Shown piece by piece: positions 7,672 through 16,584 of a stretch of DNA of 64,000 bases (within the stretch, counting starts at the first letter, position 1; each line of letters begins with the position of its first letter). A program made the translations under genes and the position numbers. Source of the stretch: an uncultured Clostridia bacterium (GTDB taxonomy: Bacteria > Bacillota > Clostridia > Christensenellales > Borkfalkiaceae); assembly GCA_934271275.1 (NCBI GenBank), contig CAKQRD010000001.1:62001-126000 (forward strand). The letters run 5' to 3'. Below the pieces are notes generated by a model, which saw only the letters and a program-made list of their open reading frames with translations, had not been told where the DNA came from and did no database searches.

Positions 7672-8412
7672 TTATTTTTTAGCGTTCACTCTGTAAATAA
7701 GCGCGGAAGCCGCCAAAAGAACGACCGTATACGCGAGGGTTATGAGCGCGTACGGGAAAATATCGCCGTAAACGCCCTTCACCGCGGAAGCCGCAGGCTT
7801 GACGGTAGCGAAAAACGGCAACGCCTTGCATACCGAAAAGAAGCCGCCGCCGAGCGATTCGACGGGCATCCACACTCCGCCGAGAAGCCCCGCCGCGCAA
7901 ATGAATATCGAGGATACAGGTCCCGCCGCTTTGTCCGACGGCGCGACCGTGCCGATAAAAATTCCGCAGGAGATATAAAACAGCATAGACGGAATGAAAT
8001 AGACTATCGCGACCAAAAGCCCGACGGAGATTTTAAGCCCGAATATCAGCGCGCAGGCAAAAAACAACACCGTCTGCAAAAGGCACACGGGCAAAAACGC
8101 GAAAACGTATGACAGGTAGTATTCTATCGGCTTTAAGGGCGAGACGGAAATTCTCGTCATAAACGCCGAGGTTTTATCCGAAGCAAGCCCGAGCGCGATG
8201 AAAAGCATTGTGAACGTATAACCGAACACCGCTATTCCCGCCGAAAAATTTTCTATCTCGAACATAGTCGCGCCCCCCTTCGGCACGCCGCTCATAATAA
8301 GTTCCATCATAACGAGCATCGCGATGGGAAACAGCACGCAGAACACGAGCGAAAGCGGTTCCCGCACGGTTTCTTTAATATTACGCACCGTCAAAGCCTT
8401 AATTCTGTTCAT
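7672..8412 (-). CDS. ABC-2 type transporter permease
   Basis: The membrane half of an exporter whose ATPase is encoded immediately upstream; the two frames overlap by 14 bp. Its 246 residues contain about six membrane helices: residues 20-42, 55-75, 100-125, 130-155, 165-185 and 215-240, with the typical ABC-2 pattern and a GVWMPVESL loop before the last helix. The substrate cannot be read from sequence; this architecture is common for drug, peptide or lipid export. An AbrB-type regulator is the first gene of the operon. Transporter class is certain; substrate is unknown. Confidence 0.88.
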   Translation of the reverse strand: MNRIKALTVRNIKETVREPLSLVFCVLFPIAMLVMMELIMSGVPKGGATMFEIENFSAGIAVFGYTFTMLFIALGLASDKTSAFMTRISVSPLKPIEYYLSYVFAFLPVCLLQTVLFFACALIFGLKISVGLLVAIVYFIPSMLFYISCGIFIGTVAPSDKAAGPVSSIFICAAGLLGGVWMPVESLGGGFFSVCKALPFFATVKPAASAVKGVYGDIFPYALITLAYTVVLLAASALIYRVNAKK

Positions 8413-9133
8413 AATCGTCCCCCGTAAGCTTCAAAAACGCCTCTTCAAACGAGCTTTCGCCCGCCTTTTCCTTAATCTCATCCGCCGTACCGAGCGCGAG
8501 GATTTTGCCCTTTTTCATTATCGCCACTCTGTCCGAAAGAGCTTCCGCCTCTTCTAAATAGTGCGTGGTGAGTATCACCGTCATCTTGCCTTTAAGCCCC
8601 TCTATTTCCTTCCAGAGGTCGCGGCGCGCGCGCACGTCAAGCCCCAAGGTCGGCTCGTCCAGAAACAGCACCCGCGGCTCGGAAATAAGCGCCGTGGCAA
8701 GCGAAAGCCGCCTTTGCTGTCCGCCCGAGAGTTTGCCCGCAAGCCGCCCCGAAATCTCTTCGAGCTTAAATTCCTTTATAATTCTCTCCGCGCGCTCTTC
8801 CGCATTCTCCGCGCCGTAAAGACTTGCCGCGAGCAAAAGATTCTCTTTTACGGTCAGCTTTTTCGCGACAGCCGTTTCCTGCGGGGAAAGATTGAGAAGC
8901 TTTTTCACGTCGTCTGCGTTTTTCGTAACGTCCTTGCCGCACACCCGCACTTCGCCCGCGTCGAAGCCCGTAAGAGTGCAAAGCACTTTTATGGTGGTGG
9001 TTTTGCCCGCGCCGTTCTCGCCGAGAAGAGCGAAAACCTCGCCTTCGCCTACTTCGAGATCAATCCCGTCCACGGCGACGAACTTGCCGTATTTTTTTAC
9101 GAGACCTTTGATTTCAATCGCTTTTTCGTTCAT
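8399..9133 (-). CDS. ABC transporter ATP-binding protein
   Basis: ATPase of the ABC-2 exporter encoded just downstream. Its 244 residues carry Walker A GENGAGKTT (about residues 38-46), a Q-loop NLSPQET, the signature LSGGQQRR and Walker B LFLDEPTLGLD, then TTHYLEEAE with the switch histidine. This is the CcmA/NatA-like class. The ATG at 9133 overlaps the stop of the upstream AbrB gene as ATGA, and its own 3' end overlaps the permease, so all three are tightly coupled. Energises export of an unidentified substrate at the cell membrane. Confidence 0.92.
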   Translation of the reverse strand: MNEKAIEIKGLVKKYGKFVAVDGIDLEVGEGEVFALLGENGAGKTTTIKVLCTLTGFDAGEVRVCGKDVTKNADDVKKLLNLSPQETAVAKKLTVKENLLLAASLYGAENAEERAERIIKEFKLEEISGRLAGKLSGGQQRRLSLATALISEPRVLFLDEPTLGLDVRARRDLWKEIEGLKGKMTVILTTHYLEEAEALSDRVAIMKKGKILALGTADEIKEKAGESSFEEAFLKLTGDDYEQN

Positions 9134-9330
9134 TTTTTAAGTATCTCCTCCGCCGCGTCCGAAAAGACGTCCGCCTTTACGAGCGCAAGCCCCTTTTTAA
9201 GGTCGCCGAGAAGAATCAGACTGTCGCCCGATTTTATTCCGAACGCTTCCCGCGCTTCCTTAGGTATGACTATCTGCCCCTTTTCGTTGACCTTGCAGAT
9301 GCCGAAAATCACCTTGTCTTTATCGCTCAT
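9130..9330 (-). CDS. SpoVT/AbrB-domain transcriptional regulator
   Basis: 66 residues. The core KVNEKGQIVIPKEAREAFGI followed by KSGDSLILLGD is the swapped-hairpin AbrB DNA-binding domain (about residues 13-50); the C-terminal helix ends DAAEEILKK. The ATG at 9330 is chosen because AAGGAG precedes it; the open frame extends upstream without a site. It is the first gene of a three-gene unit with an ABC-2 exporter, a common setting in which the regulator controls its own operon. The promoter at 9567-9596 overlaps an imperfect inverted repeat that could be its operator. Homologues are dimers or tetramers. Confidence 0.88.
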   Translation of the reverse strand: MSDKDKVIFGICKVNEKGQIVIPKEAREAFGIKSGDSLILLGDLKKGLALVKADVFSDAAEEILKK

Positions 9331-9566
9331 TTTTCTCCTTTTTTCTTCCCGCGCCCGTCCGTACAAGCTCTTCGCGAACCTTTCGTAAGCACGCCGCCGA
9401 AGGACAGGCGAACCCGCTGCGAATCGACAGGCGAACCCGTCGTAAGCCCGCATGTGAACCCGCTCCGTTTTCGCCTATCCGTAAAAGCAAACTCTCTGCC
9501 GCGCTATCGGCTTATCGCACGCAAACCTTTCGGGCGTAAAAGTAGTAATTTTCTTACTTTTATTAC

Positions 9567-9596
9567 ATTATACTACCGTAGCGGAATAAAGGTCAA
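9567..9596 (-). promoter_or_regulatory. Promoter of the AbrB/ABC operon with overlapping inverted repeat
   Basis: TTGACC (9591-9596), an 18-bp spacer and TATAAT (9567-9572) on the minus strand. An imperfect inverted repeat, GTAGTAAT (9542-9549) facing ATTATACTAC (9567-9576), spans the -10 and start point. It is a candidate autoregulatory operator. Confidence 0.7.
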
Positions 9597-9624
9597 CTTT
9601 TTTAAGGCTAAAGCGCGCGGAAAC

Positions 9625-9653
9625 TTGAAAAATTTTTACGGGAATGATACAAT
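9625..9653 (+). promoter_or_regulatory. Promoter of the thioesterase gene
   Basis: TTGAAA (9625-9630), a 17-bp spacer and TACAAT (9648-9653), 42 bp ahead of the ATG at 9696. Confidence 0.75.
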
Positions 9654-9695
9654 AAACGAAAATACTGAAATAAATAATTAAAAACGAGGCACAAA

Positions 9696-10223
9696 ATGAA
9701 AGTCGTTAAAAGACAATTAAACAGCAAGAGCTGTATTATTTGCGGAATGGAAAACGAAGCGGGCGTAAAAGCGCCGTTTTACGAACTTGAAGACGGTTCG
9801 GTCGCAAGCGAATTTGCATTTAAGTTCATTCATCAAAGCTACCCCGAAAGAACGCACGGCGGAATGATTTCCGCGCTGCTCGACGAAGTTATGGGAAGAG
9901 CGTTATGGATAAAAGAGCCTTCTTCTTACGCGGTCACCACGACTATGACGATAACCTATCGCCGCCCCGTGCCGTACGGAATAAAGGTGAAAGCAAGGGG
10001 TTATATCACGCACGATTCGCCGCGTTGGTACTCCGCTAAGGGCGAAATATATTCGGAAGAAGGTCAGCTTCTTGCCGAGGGCGAAGCGCGGTATATGAAA
10101 ATCGCAAACGACAAAGCCTTTGCGGGCGGGGCGAGCGACAAAGAAGAAATGTGCTACGACCTGCCGATAGAAACGAATGAATTCGACTTTCCCGCAATCC
10201 CCGTCGAAACGAAAAACCGCTGA
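9696..10223 (+). CDS. PaaI-family hotdog-fold thioesterase
   Basis: Predicted acyl-CoA thioesterase of 175 residues. The hotdog fold spans about residues 25-140. The active-site motif is visible as HGGMISALLDEVMG (54-67), with Asp63/Glu64 as likely catalytic residues, followed by the strand TTTMTITYRRPVPYG. An N-terminal CIICG (13-17) precedes the fold, and about 30 extra residues follow it. The gene stands alone between a promoter (9625-9653) and a terminator (10246-10287). The acyl substrate is unknown. Family assignment is firm; the physiological role is not. Confidence 0.88.
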   Translation: MKVVKRQLNSKSCIICGMENEAGVKAPFYELEDGSVASEFAFKFIHQSYPERTHGGMISALLDEVMGRALWIKEPSSYAVTTTMTITYRRPVPYGIKVKARGYITHDSPRWYSAKGEIYSEEGQLLAEGEARYMKIANDKAFAGGASDKEEMCYDLPIETNEFDFPAIPVETKNR

Positions 10224-10245
10224 AATAATCGAATTATATAAACGT

Positions 10246-10287
10246 GCGCGGCGGTGCTTTTCACAGCACCGCCGCGCTATCTTTTTT
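10246..10287 (+). terminator. Rho-independent terminator of the thioesterase gene
   Basis: A 13-bp GC-rich stem (10246-10258 with 10265-10277) is followed by CTTTTTT on the plus strand, 22 bp after the stop. Confidence 0.92.
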
Positions 10288-10344
10288 ACCGTTTTAATCT
10301 CCTTTAATCTCCCCGAAGCAAGCTTTTAATTAAAAATCAAGAGT

Positions 10345-12876
10345 TTATTCCGACCTTAAAGCAACCACGGGGTCTTTCTTCGCCGCCGCGCGTGAAGGTA
10401 TTATGCCCGAAATAAGGGTTAAACAAACGCTTATCGCCACCATAACGACCGCCGCCAAAGGATTCAGCACCGCAAGGCTTCCCGCCGTAGGCACTAACGC
10501 GGCAAGTATCAGGTTTATCGGTATACTTAAAAGATAAGTAACGCCTATTCCTATAAGTCCCGCAAACAATCCTATAAGGAACGTTTCCGCGTTGAAAACG
10601 TTGCCGACCTCACGCTTCGCCGCGCCGAGCGCGCGCAAAACGCCTATTTCTTTCGTCCTTTCCACCACCGAAATATACGTTATTATACCTATCATAACGC
10701 TGGAAACGATAAGCGATATGGAAGTAAACGCCACGAGAACGTACGTCACCGCGCTCACCATAGTGTTAAGCATGCCGAACATCATACTCATCATATCCGA
10801 ATATGTGATTTTAATTTTATTACATTCCGTTTCGGTAATTTCTCCCGCCGCGAGCCGCTCCTCGCAAATAACGTTCCATTCGTCGATATATTTTTTTATA
10901 TCTTCTTTCGCCTCGAAGCTCTTTGCGTAAACGCTTATTTTGGACGGGGTATTGACGCCCGCAAGCGTTCTCGCGGTAAACGTTTCGGATTCTACGTTGC
11001 CTATCGGCGATTTTACCGTTACGGTACCGTTTTCCCTTGCCGCCGCCGCGATTTCGCTGTCGGCGTTGTCTTTAAGCACTTTGCGCGTAAGCGCGCTCGT
11101 ATACGCAAAACCCGTGGAAAGCACTCCGTTCACGTTTTCTTTCTGACGAATCACGCCGACTATTTTAAGTTTTTCGCAATCGCTTTTTTGCGGCGCGTTA
11201 AAGTAAAAATTATCGCCGTACTTTTTGTACATAACCGAGTTGGAAGCAAGATACACTTCTTTACCGACGATTTCTTCTATGGTAAAATCTTTTCTGTCCT
11301 CGAATTTAACGTCGTCGGTTTTCGTAACCTCTTCCGGAAGTTCTATGCGCAAATAACCGAGCAGGGCAAGCGTGATATCGCTTATGCCGTTGTATTCGTC
11401 CACCACGAGAGCTATCTGATTATAATCGTCCTCGTTAAAAGTCGGGAACTCGCCGTATAAAAGGTCGTACTGCTCCTCGATAAGCTCTTTGCTGTCGGGC
11501 ATACGAGTTATCGTGGGAATATATTGCCGAACGAAGCTCGTATTAAGTCCCATTGCCGACAAAAGCTTTTCTTTATACTGCTTTTCTATAATGTTCACGA
11601 GAGTATCGACGGACATAAAGGTCGGCTCGACGCCCTCTTTGCCTACCTTTATATCGGTATAAAAATAGTCGTTCATATCAAAACCGTAAGAATAAGCTAT
11701 GTCGTAATACAAATTTTTGTCAAGCTTATTAAGGTACGCGGGAAATCCGTTTTCCGAAGTATCGTCAAGTTTGTTGTTAAGAAGCATTCCCGTAAGCTTA
11801 TCGAACGCTTTTTCTACAAGCACGTTGTTAAATTCGGGAAACTTCTCTCCGAACTCTTTCTTTTCGAGTTTGGAAAAAGTGGATAAATCAACCGAACTTT
11901 CGCTTATCGTGAGCGGATAAGAAGCGAGCGTATCCGTCTGCATACGCGCCATATACGCCGAAAACCCGTTGGAAAGCGCAAGCACCAAAGCTACGCCGAT
12001 TATTCCTATACTGCCCGCGACCGAAGTGAGTATCGTTCTTGCCTTTTTGGAAAAAAGATTTTTAAGCGACAGCGCGAACGCCGTTTTAAAGCCCATTTTG
12101 GGTTTTCTTAAAGTCTTGTGCGGCTTTTCCTCGGCGGCGGGAACGAAAGGATCGCTGTCTCCCTCCACCTCGCCGTCTAAAAGCCTGATGATTCTCGTAG
12201 AATATCTTTCCGCAAGATCGGGATTATGAGTTACCATAATAACGAGCCTGTCTTTTGCGACCTCTTTCAAAAGATCCATAACCTGCACGCTCGTTTCGGT
12301 ATCCAGCGCGCCGGTGGGTTCGTCCGCAAGTATTATTTCGGGATCGTTCACAAGTGCGCGCGCAATCGCCACCCTCTGCATCTGCCCGCCGGAAAGTTGG
12401 TTGGGTTTTTTGTGTTCCTGACCTTTAAGCCCTACCCTGTCGAGCATCGATAAAGCCTTTGCTTTCCTTTCTTTTTTGGCTATGCCGGAAAGCTCTAAAG
12501 CAAGTTCCACGTTTGCAAGCACGGTCTGATGCGGTATAAGATTATAGCTTTGGAACACGAAGCCTATACAGTTGTTCCTGTATGCGTCCCAGTCTTTATC
12601 TTTATAGTCTTTTGTGGATCTGCCGTCGATTATAAGGTCGCCCGCAGAATACCTGTCAAGCCCGCCTATAACGTTTAGAAGAGTGGTTTTTCCGCACCCC
12701 GAAGGTCCGAGAATGGAAACGAATTCGTTTTTACGGAAGGCAACGTTCACCCCTTTAAGGGCTTTTACCGCAAATTCGCCCTCTCCGTACACCTTTTCTA
12801 TCCCGCAAAGCTTTAACGCACATTCCTCCCGCCCGCGGGAAGCGGAGGTCTTTTCTTTCATTCCCGAATTTTCCAT
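10345..12876 (-). CDS. MacB-like ABC transporter, ATPase-permease fusion
   Basis: 843 residues. An N-terminal ATPase has Walker A GPSGCGKTT (57-65), the signature LSGGQMQR (about 162-169) and ADEPTGALD. It is fused to an FtsX/MacB-type permease: one helix at about 280-305, a large extracellular domain (about 310-690) and three C-terminal helices (about 705-735, 755-785, 795-825). This layout belongs to mechanotransmission exporters, often for peptide antibiotics or lipoproteins. In Gram-positive bacteria the ATPase and permease are often separate genes, so the fusion is worth noting. A strong AAAGGAG site precedes the ATG. No two-component system or partner is adjacent, so the substrate is open. 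Confidence 0.9.
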   Translation of the reverse strand: MENSGMKEKTSASRGREECALKLCGIEKVYGEGEFAVKALKGVNVAFRKNEFVSILGPSGCGKTTLLNVIGGLDRYSAGDLIIDGRSTKDYKDKDWDAYRNNCIGFVFQSYNLIPHQTVLANVELALELSGIAKKERKAKALSMLDRVGLKGQEHKKPNQLSGGQMQRVAIARALVNDPEIILADEPTGALDTETSVQVMDLLKEVAKDRLVIMVTHNPDLAERYSTRIIRLLDGEVEGDSDPFVPAAEEKPHKTLRKPKMGFKTAFALSLKNLFSKKARTILTSVAGSIGIIGVALVLALSNGFSAYMARMQTDTLASYPLTISESSVDLSTFSKLEKKEFGEKFPEFNNVLVEKAFDKLTGMLLNNKLDDTSENGFPAYLNKLDKNLYYDIAYSYGFDMNDYFYTDIKVGKEGVEPTFMSVDTLVNIIEKQYKEKLLSAMGLNTSFVRQYIPTITRMPDSKELIEEQYDLLYGEFPTFNEDDYNQIALVVDEYNGISDITLALLGYLRIELPEEVTKTDDVKFEDRKDFTIEEIVGKEVYLASNSVMYKKYGDNFYFNAPQKSDCEKLKIVGVIRQKENVNGVLSTGFAYTSALTRKVLKDNADSEIAAAARENGTVTVKSPIGNVESETFTARTLAGVNTPSKISVYAKSFEAKEDIKKYIDEWNVICEERLAAGEITETECNKIKITYSDMMSMMFGMLNTMVSAVTYVLVAFTSISLIVSSVMIGIITYISVVERTKEIGVLRALGAAKREVGNVFNAETFLIGLFAGLIGIGVTYLLSIPINLILAALVPTAGSLAVLNPLAAVVMVAISVCLTLISGIIPSRAAAKKDPVVALRSE

Positions 12877-13040
12877 TTACCGTCTCCTTTTTCTAGTTTT
12901 TCGTCTTCTTTCACCGTATTAAATTATACGAAAGCTTGCTTAAACGTTCCTTGAAAATCTCCCGTGCGGGATTTAAACTATTTAAAAAATTAAAAGCGGT
13001 GCAATCGTATTTTGTCCGGTCGCGCCGCGTTTACCTTTCG

Positions 13041-14918
13041 TCAGTCTATTATGTCGTTCATTGCGGAAACGAACTCGCCCACGTCTTCCAGAGAAAGCCC
13101 TTCGAGCATTCTCGCCTGTCCGTACAGAACGAGCGCGTACTTTTTGAGCGCTTCTTTATCGTTTGCGTAAAGCTCTTCGAGTTTTGCGAGAATCTTGTGA
13201 TCCGCGCTTATTTCGAGAATCTTGTCCGCCTTAACCTTGCCGTCCGCGTTAGGCATAGAATTGAACACCTTTTCCATTTCTATGGTAACGTCGCCGCCGG
13301 AAATAAGGCATACGGGATAAGTTTTCAGGTTAGACGTAAGTCTTACCTCTTTAACTCTGTCGCCGAGGTCGTTCTTTATCTCTTCCAGAAGCTCCTTGTT
13401 TTTCTCGTTCTTTTCTTTAAGGGCTTCCTTTTCCTCCGCCGTGTCGAGCGAGAAGTCCGCTTCCGAAACGGATTTGAATTTCTTGCCCTCGTATTCGTCC
13501 AGAATCTTTGCCACGAACTCGTCTACGCCGTCTTTGAAAAAGAGTATTTCGTAACCCTTTTCCTTTGCCTTTTCTATCTGCGGCAATTTGGCGATTTTTT
13601 CGTAGCTTTCGCCCGAAGCGTAGTAAATATCCGTCTGACCTTCCGCCATTCCTTCTACGTACTCTTTAAGCGAAACGAGTTTTTCTTTTCTCGAAGAATA
13701 GAACATAAGAAAGTCTTTCAGCTTATCCTTATTCATTCCGAAGCCCGAATAAACGCCGAACTTTATCGCCAGTCCGAACTCTTTGAACAGTTTTTCGTAA
13801 TTCTCTCTGTCCTCTTCCATCATCTTTTTGAGTTCGGCGCTTATTTTCTTTTCTATGCCGTTCGCGATGACCTTAACCTGTCTCGACTGCTGCAAAATTT
13901 CACGCGAGATGTTAAGCGAAAAATCGGAGGAATCCACGACGCCCTTGACGAATCCGAAATAATCGGGCAAAAGTTCTTCGCACTTTTCCATTATCATAAC
14001 GCCGTTGCAATAGAGCTTTAAGCCCTTTTTGTAGTCCTTGGAATAATAATCGAAGGGCGCGCGCGACGGGAAGAAAAGAAGCGAATCGAAATTAACCGCT
14101 CCTTCGATTTTGGAATAAACGCTGCGTAGCGGATTTTCAAAGTCGTGGAATTCCGTCTTGTAAAACTCGTTCAAATCTTCGTCCTTAACTTCCGATTTCG
14201 GCTTTTTCCAGACGGGGACCATACTGTTAAGCGTTTCCGTTTCGGTAACTTCTTCGTATTCGGGTTTATCTTCGGGCGAACCCTCTTTCTTTCTCGAATG
14301 AGTAACCTCCGTTTCTATGGGGTAGCGGATATAGTCCGAATAAGTCTTTACGAGCGAAGAAATTTTATATTCTTTAAGATAATCGGAATACTTGAAGTCT
14401 TCCGTATCGGGCTTTAAGGTAAGCACTATTTTAGTACCCGCTCCGTCCTTTTCCGTTTCGGTCACGGTGTAGCCCTCCGCGCCCTCGCTTTCCCATTTAT
14501 ACGCCTTGTCCGATTTATAAGCCTTGGTATAAACCTCTATTTTATCAGCAACCATAAAGGCGGAATAAAAGCCTACGCCGAACTGACCGATAAGTTCTTC
14601 GTCCGTCTTGTCGGCGTTCTCTTTTTTAAAAGCGAGCGTACCCGATTCCGCAATCGTGCCGAGATTCTTTTCAAGCTCCTCTTCGGTCATGCCTATACCG
14701 TTATCTTCTATGGTCAAAGTCCTCGCCTTTTCGTCGCGGGAAATAACTATCTTAAAATCGGAATTTACCGTCGTATCGGTAAGCGATATGAATTTAAGTT
14801 TATCTATCGCGTCCGAAGCGTTGGATATAAGCTCCCTCAAAAAAATGTCTTTGTTAGTATAAATAGAGTTTATCATCAAATCGAGTATTCTTTTCGATTC
14901 GGTTTTGAATTGTTTCAT
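13041..14918 (-). CDS. htpG: Chaperone HtpG (Hsp90)
   Basis: ATP-dependent Hsp90 family chaperone of 625 residues, the normal length. The GHKL ATPase domain is first: ELISNASDAIDKL (about 29-41), DNGIGMT (about 77-83) and GQFGVGFYSAFMVAD (about 110-124). The middle domain holds the Asn/Arg loop LNISREILQQSRQV. The C-terminal dimerisation domain ends at MNDIID. It is a single-gene unit with a GGAGG site, a perfect promoter (14986-15013) and a CIRCE element (14955-14981) at the start point, so HrcA repression relieved by heat is expected. Confidence 0.97.
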   Translation of the reverse strand: MKQFKTESKRILDLMINSIYTNKDIFLRELISNASDAIDKLKFISLTDTTVNSDFKIVISRDEKARTLTIEDNGIGMTEEELEKNLGTIAESGTLAFKKENADKTDEELIGQFGVGFYSAFMVADKIEVYTKAYKSDKAYKWESEGAEGYTVTETEKDGAGTKIVLTLKPDTEDFKYSDYLKEYKISSLVKTYSDYIRYPIETEVTHSRKKEGSPEDKPEYEEVTETETLNSMVPVWKKPKSEVKDEDLNEFYKTEFHDFENPLRSVYSKIEGAVNFDSLLFFPSRAPFDYYSKDYKKGLKLYCNGVMIMEKCEELLPDYFGFVKGVVDSSDFSLNISREILQQSRQVKVIANGIEKKISAELKKMMEEDRENYEKLFKEFGLAIKFGVYSGFGMNKDKLKDFLMFYSSRKEKLVSLKEYVEGMAEGQTDIYYASGESYEKIAKLPQIEKAKEKGYEILFFKDGVDEFVAKILDEYEGKKFKSVSEADFSLDTAEEKEALKEKNEKNKELLEEIKNDLGDRVKEVRLTSNLKTYPVCLISGGDVTIEMEKVFNSMPNADGKVKADKILEISADHKILAKLEELYANDKEALKKYALVLYGQARMLEGLSLEDVGEFVSAMNDIID

Positions 14919-14954
14919 CGTTTTTGCCTCCGAATAGTTTGCGTATTTCGTTTT

Positions 14955-14981
14955 TTAGCACTCTCTATCTTTAAGTGCTAA
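14955..14981. promoter_or_regulatory. CIRCE element (HrcA operator) for htpG
   Basis: TTAGCACTC, nine bases, then AAGTGCTAA. This is the CIRCE consensus (TTAGCACTC-N9-GAGTGCTAA) with a single mismatch. It lies immediately downstream of the -10 box of htpG, covering the start of transcription. Confidence 0.93.
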
Positions 14982-14985
14982 TTAT

Positions 14986-15013
14986 ATTATAGTCGGGGCA
15001 AAAAAATTGTCAA
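14986..15013 (-). promoter_or_regulatory. Sigma-A promoter of htpG
   Basis: TTGACA (15008-15013), a 16-bp spacer and TATAAT (14986-14991) on the minus strand, directly followed by the CIRCE element. Confidence 0.9.
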
Positions 15014-15081
15014 CTTATTTTATGTAAAAAGGCAAAAAATTTTAAAAGAATAATTTTCGTTGTCCGTTTCTTATGCGTCGT

Positions 15082-15110
15082 TTGACAAAGAACGGGAAAA
15101 ATGTTAAACT
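15082..15110 (+). promoter_or_regulatory. Promoter of the DUF1461-like gene
   Basis: TTGACA (15082-15087), a 17-bp spacer and TAAACT (15105-15110), about 60 bp before the GTG start at 15174. Confidence 0.65.
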
Positions 15111-15173
15111 TTAACTGAAATCCTGTGCAGAGTATTTTACGATTAACTAAACTCAAATCTCGGAGGGCGAGAA

Positions 15174-15875
15174 GTGAAAAATAAAGTTTTATCGACGATT
15201 TTCGGAATAGCGGTGTTCTTTTTGCTTATCACCGCCGCAATCGCCCTGCCGATTTATTTAAGGTTTTTCTATTATATTCACATAAACGCCCTGAAGCTCC
15301 CCGAAGAAACGGGCAAAAGCTATGCGGAAATAAAGGCGGCGTTCGACGAGGTTATGAATTACCTTACCCTTCCGAACGCGAAATTCGGCACGGGAGTTTT
15401 CCCCTATACGGAAGAGGGTGCAAGTCATTTTGCGGACTGCAAAAAACTTTTCACCCTTAATTCTTCGGTGCTTATCGTTTCCGCAATCGTAACTATAATA
15501 CTTATCGTACTCGGTAAAAGCAAAAAAATAACGATTTTGCGCCCCGCAGGCTTATCTCCCGCGTTTTATTCGGCTGTTTTCACCGTAATTTTACCGCTCG
15601 TTATAGGGTTGCTCGCCGCAATCGATTTCGATAAAGCGTTCGTTATTTTTCATAAAATATTTTTTCCGGGGAAAACGAACTGGGAATTTAGTCCCGACGG
15701 AAACGCGATTATAACGGTTCTGCCGCAGGAATTTTTCAGAAACTGCGCGATACTTATCGGCGCGGGACTTATTATCTTTTCGGCGTCGATAATAATATAC
15801 CAGCTGAAAAAAAGAAAAAAGTTGTTGTCCGAGCGCGGTACGCAAAGCCCCCTCACCCCTTCCCGAAAAAAGTAA
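15174..15875 (+). CDS. DUF1461 / TIGR01906-type integral membrane protein
   Basis: 233 residues with four membrane helices: about 8-29, 95-114, 128-148 and 188-210. Between helices 1 and 2 is an extracytoplasmic segment (YAEIKAAFDEVMNYLTL, then EEGASHFADCKKLF), and near the end LPQEFFRNC. These features match the DUF1461 family, which is widespread in Clostridia and of unknown function. The start is GTG, chosen because GGAGGG lies 6 bp upstream and a promoter fits at 15082-15110. The C-terminus is Lys/Arg-rich. It is monocistronic; the repeat block follows directly. Confidence 0.75.
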   Translation: MKNKVLSTIFGIAVFFLLITAAIALPIYLRFFYYIHINALKLPEETGKSYAEIKAAFDEVMNYLTLPNAKFGTGVFPYTEEGASHFADCKKLFTLNSSVLIVSAIVTIILIVLGKSKKITILRPAGLSPAFYSAVFTVILPLVIGLLAAIDFDKAFVIFHKIFFPGKTNWEFSPDGNAIITVLPQEFFRNCAILIGAGLIIFSASIIIYQLKKRKKLLSERGTQSPLTPSRKK

Positions 15876-15942
15876 AACAAAAAATAAAATAAAATTATGA
15901 ACAGAACGGAGAAATTTCTCTCCCGCGCCTGTTATATACCCC

Positions 15943-16023
15943 CCGTAGGGCGGAGAAAGCTCTCCATATCTTGTTAATTCTGCCGTAGGGCGGAGAAAGC
16001 TTTTCCATCTCTTGTTAATTATG
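15943..16023. repeat. Two tandem 40-bp units related to the 5' end of the long repeat
   Basis: Each unit reads CCGTAGGGCGGAGAAAGC, then a pyrimidine-rich stretch, then CTTGTTAATT. The CCGTAGGGCGG head is the same as the start of the long repeats that follow. Confidence 0.8.
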
Positions 16024-16024
16024 C

Positions 16025-16257
16025 CGTAGGGCGGGGGCTTGCTCCCGCCGCCCGAAGATTTTTACACAAATTTGCGAGAGGGGAAGAACTGTTTTCCTAG
16101 TCCGTTCTTCCCCTCTCCCGCTCTCCCTAATATGAAAACTCCTCAAAAACCCCGCCTTATTTATCTCGCATACCTCACGCTATCCTTGCCCCTTATTCTT
16201 TAAGGGGCAAACAGCAAGTTACCCGTGCTGTTTCTTTTACACAGTTACAAACTGTAT
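16025..16257. repeat. Long intergenic repeat, copy A
   Basis: The unit runs from CGTAGGGCGGGGGCTTGCTC to ACAGTTACAAACTGTAT. It has three hairpins in fixed order: the GGCGGG/CCCGCC head, GAGAGGGGAAGAAC/GTTCTTCCCCTCTC (16076-16117), and TTGCCCCTTA/TAAGGGGCAA (about 16187-16210). It ends with a short GTTACAAACTG motif. Confidence 0.85.
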
Positions 16258-16313
16258 GCATAACTTTGACAGTTTAAGCACGTTGTTATTCTGCGCGAGT
16301 TTGATTTATTTTT

Positions 16314-16537
16314 CGTAGGGCGGGGGCTTGCTCCCGCCGCCCGAAGATTTTTACACAAATTTGCGAGAGGGGAAGAACTGTTTTCCTAGTCCGTTCTTCC
16401 CCTCTCCCTAATATGAAAACTTCTCAAAAACCCCACTTTACTACCTCGCATACCTCACGCTAACCTTGCCCCTTATTCTTTAAGGGGCAAACGGCAAATT
16501 ACCCGTGCTGTTTCTTTTATACAGTTACAAACTGTAT
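16314..16537. repeat. Long intergenic repeat, copy B
   Basis: Nearly identical to copy A in its first 100 bases and at its 3' part; a few bases are lost after the middle hairpin. Same orientation as A. Confidence 0.85.
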
Positions 16538-16584
16538 ATACCGTTGGGCGGAAACGCCTCGCTTCTGCCTCCTTTGTAAAACTT

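Larger units (their letters stand above)
9331..9695. other. Divergent intergenic region with short tandem repeats and two promoters
   Basis: 365 bp between the AbrB operon (minus) and the thioesterase (plus). It holds the minus promoter 9567-9596, the plus promoter 9625-9653, and in the long AbrB leader a 14-bp direct repeat GACAGGCGAACCCG (9403-9416 and 9426-9439, 23-bp period) with a decayed third unit near 9452. No gene is seen in it. Confidence 0.6.

Noticed and set aside
10345..12876. Complete MacAB-TolC efflux pump
   Set aside because: No MacA-like adaptor or outer membrane partner is present, and the organism looks Gram-positive; only the MacB-like fusion is supported.
12936..14021. 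A 361-codon plus-strand frame opposite htpG
   Set aside because: Antisense shadow of a fully conserved gene; no start signals and no recognisable domain.
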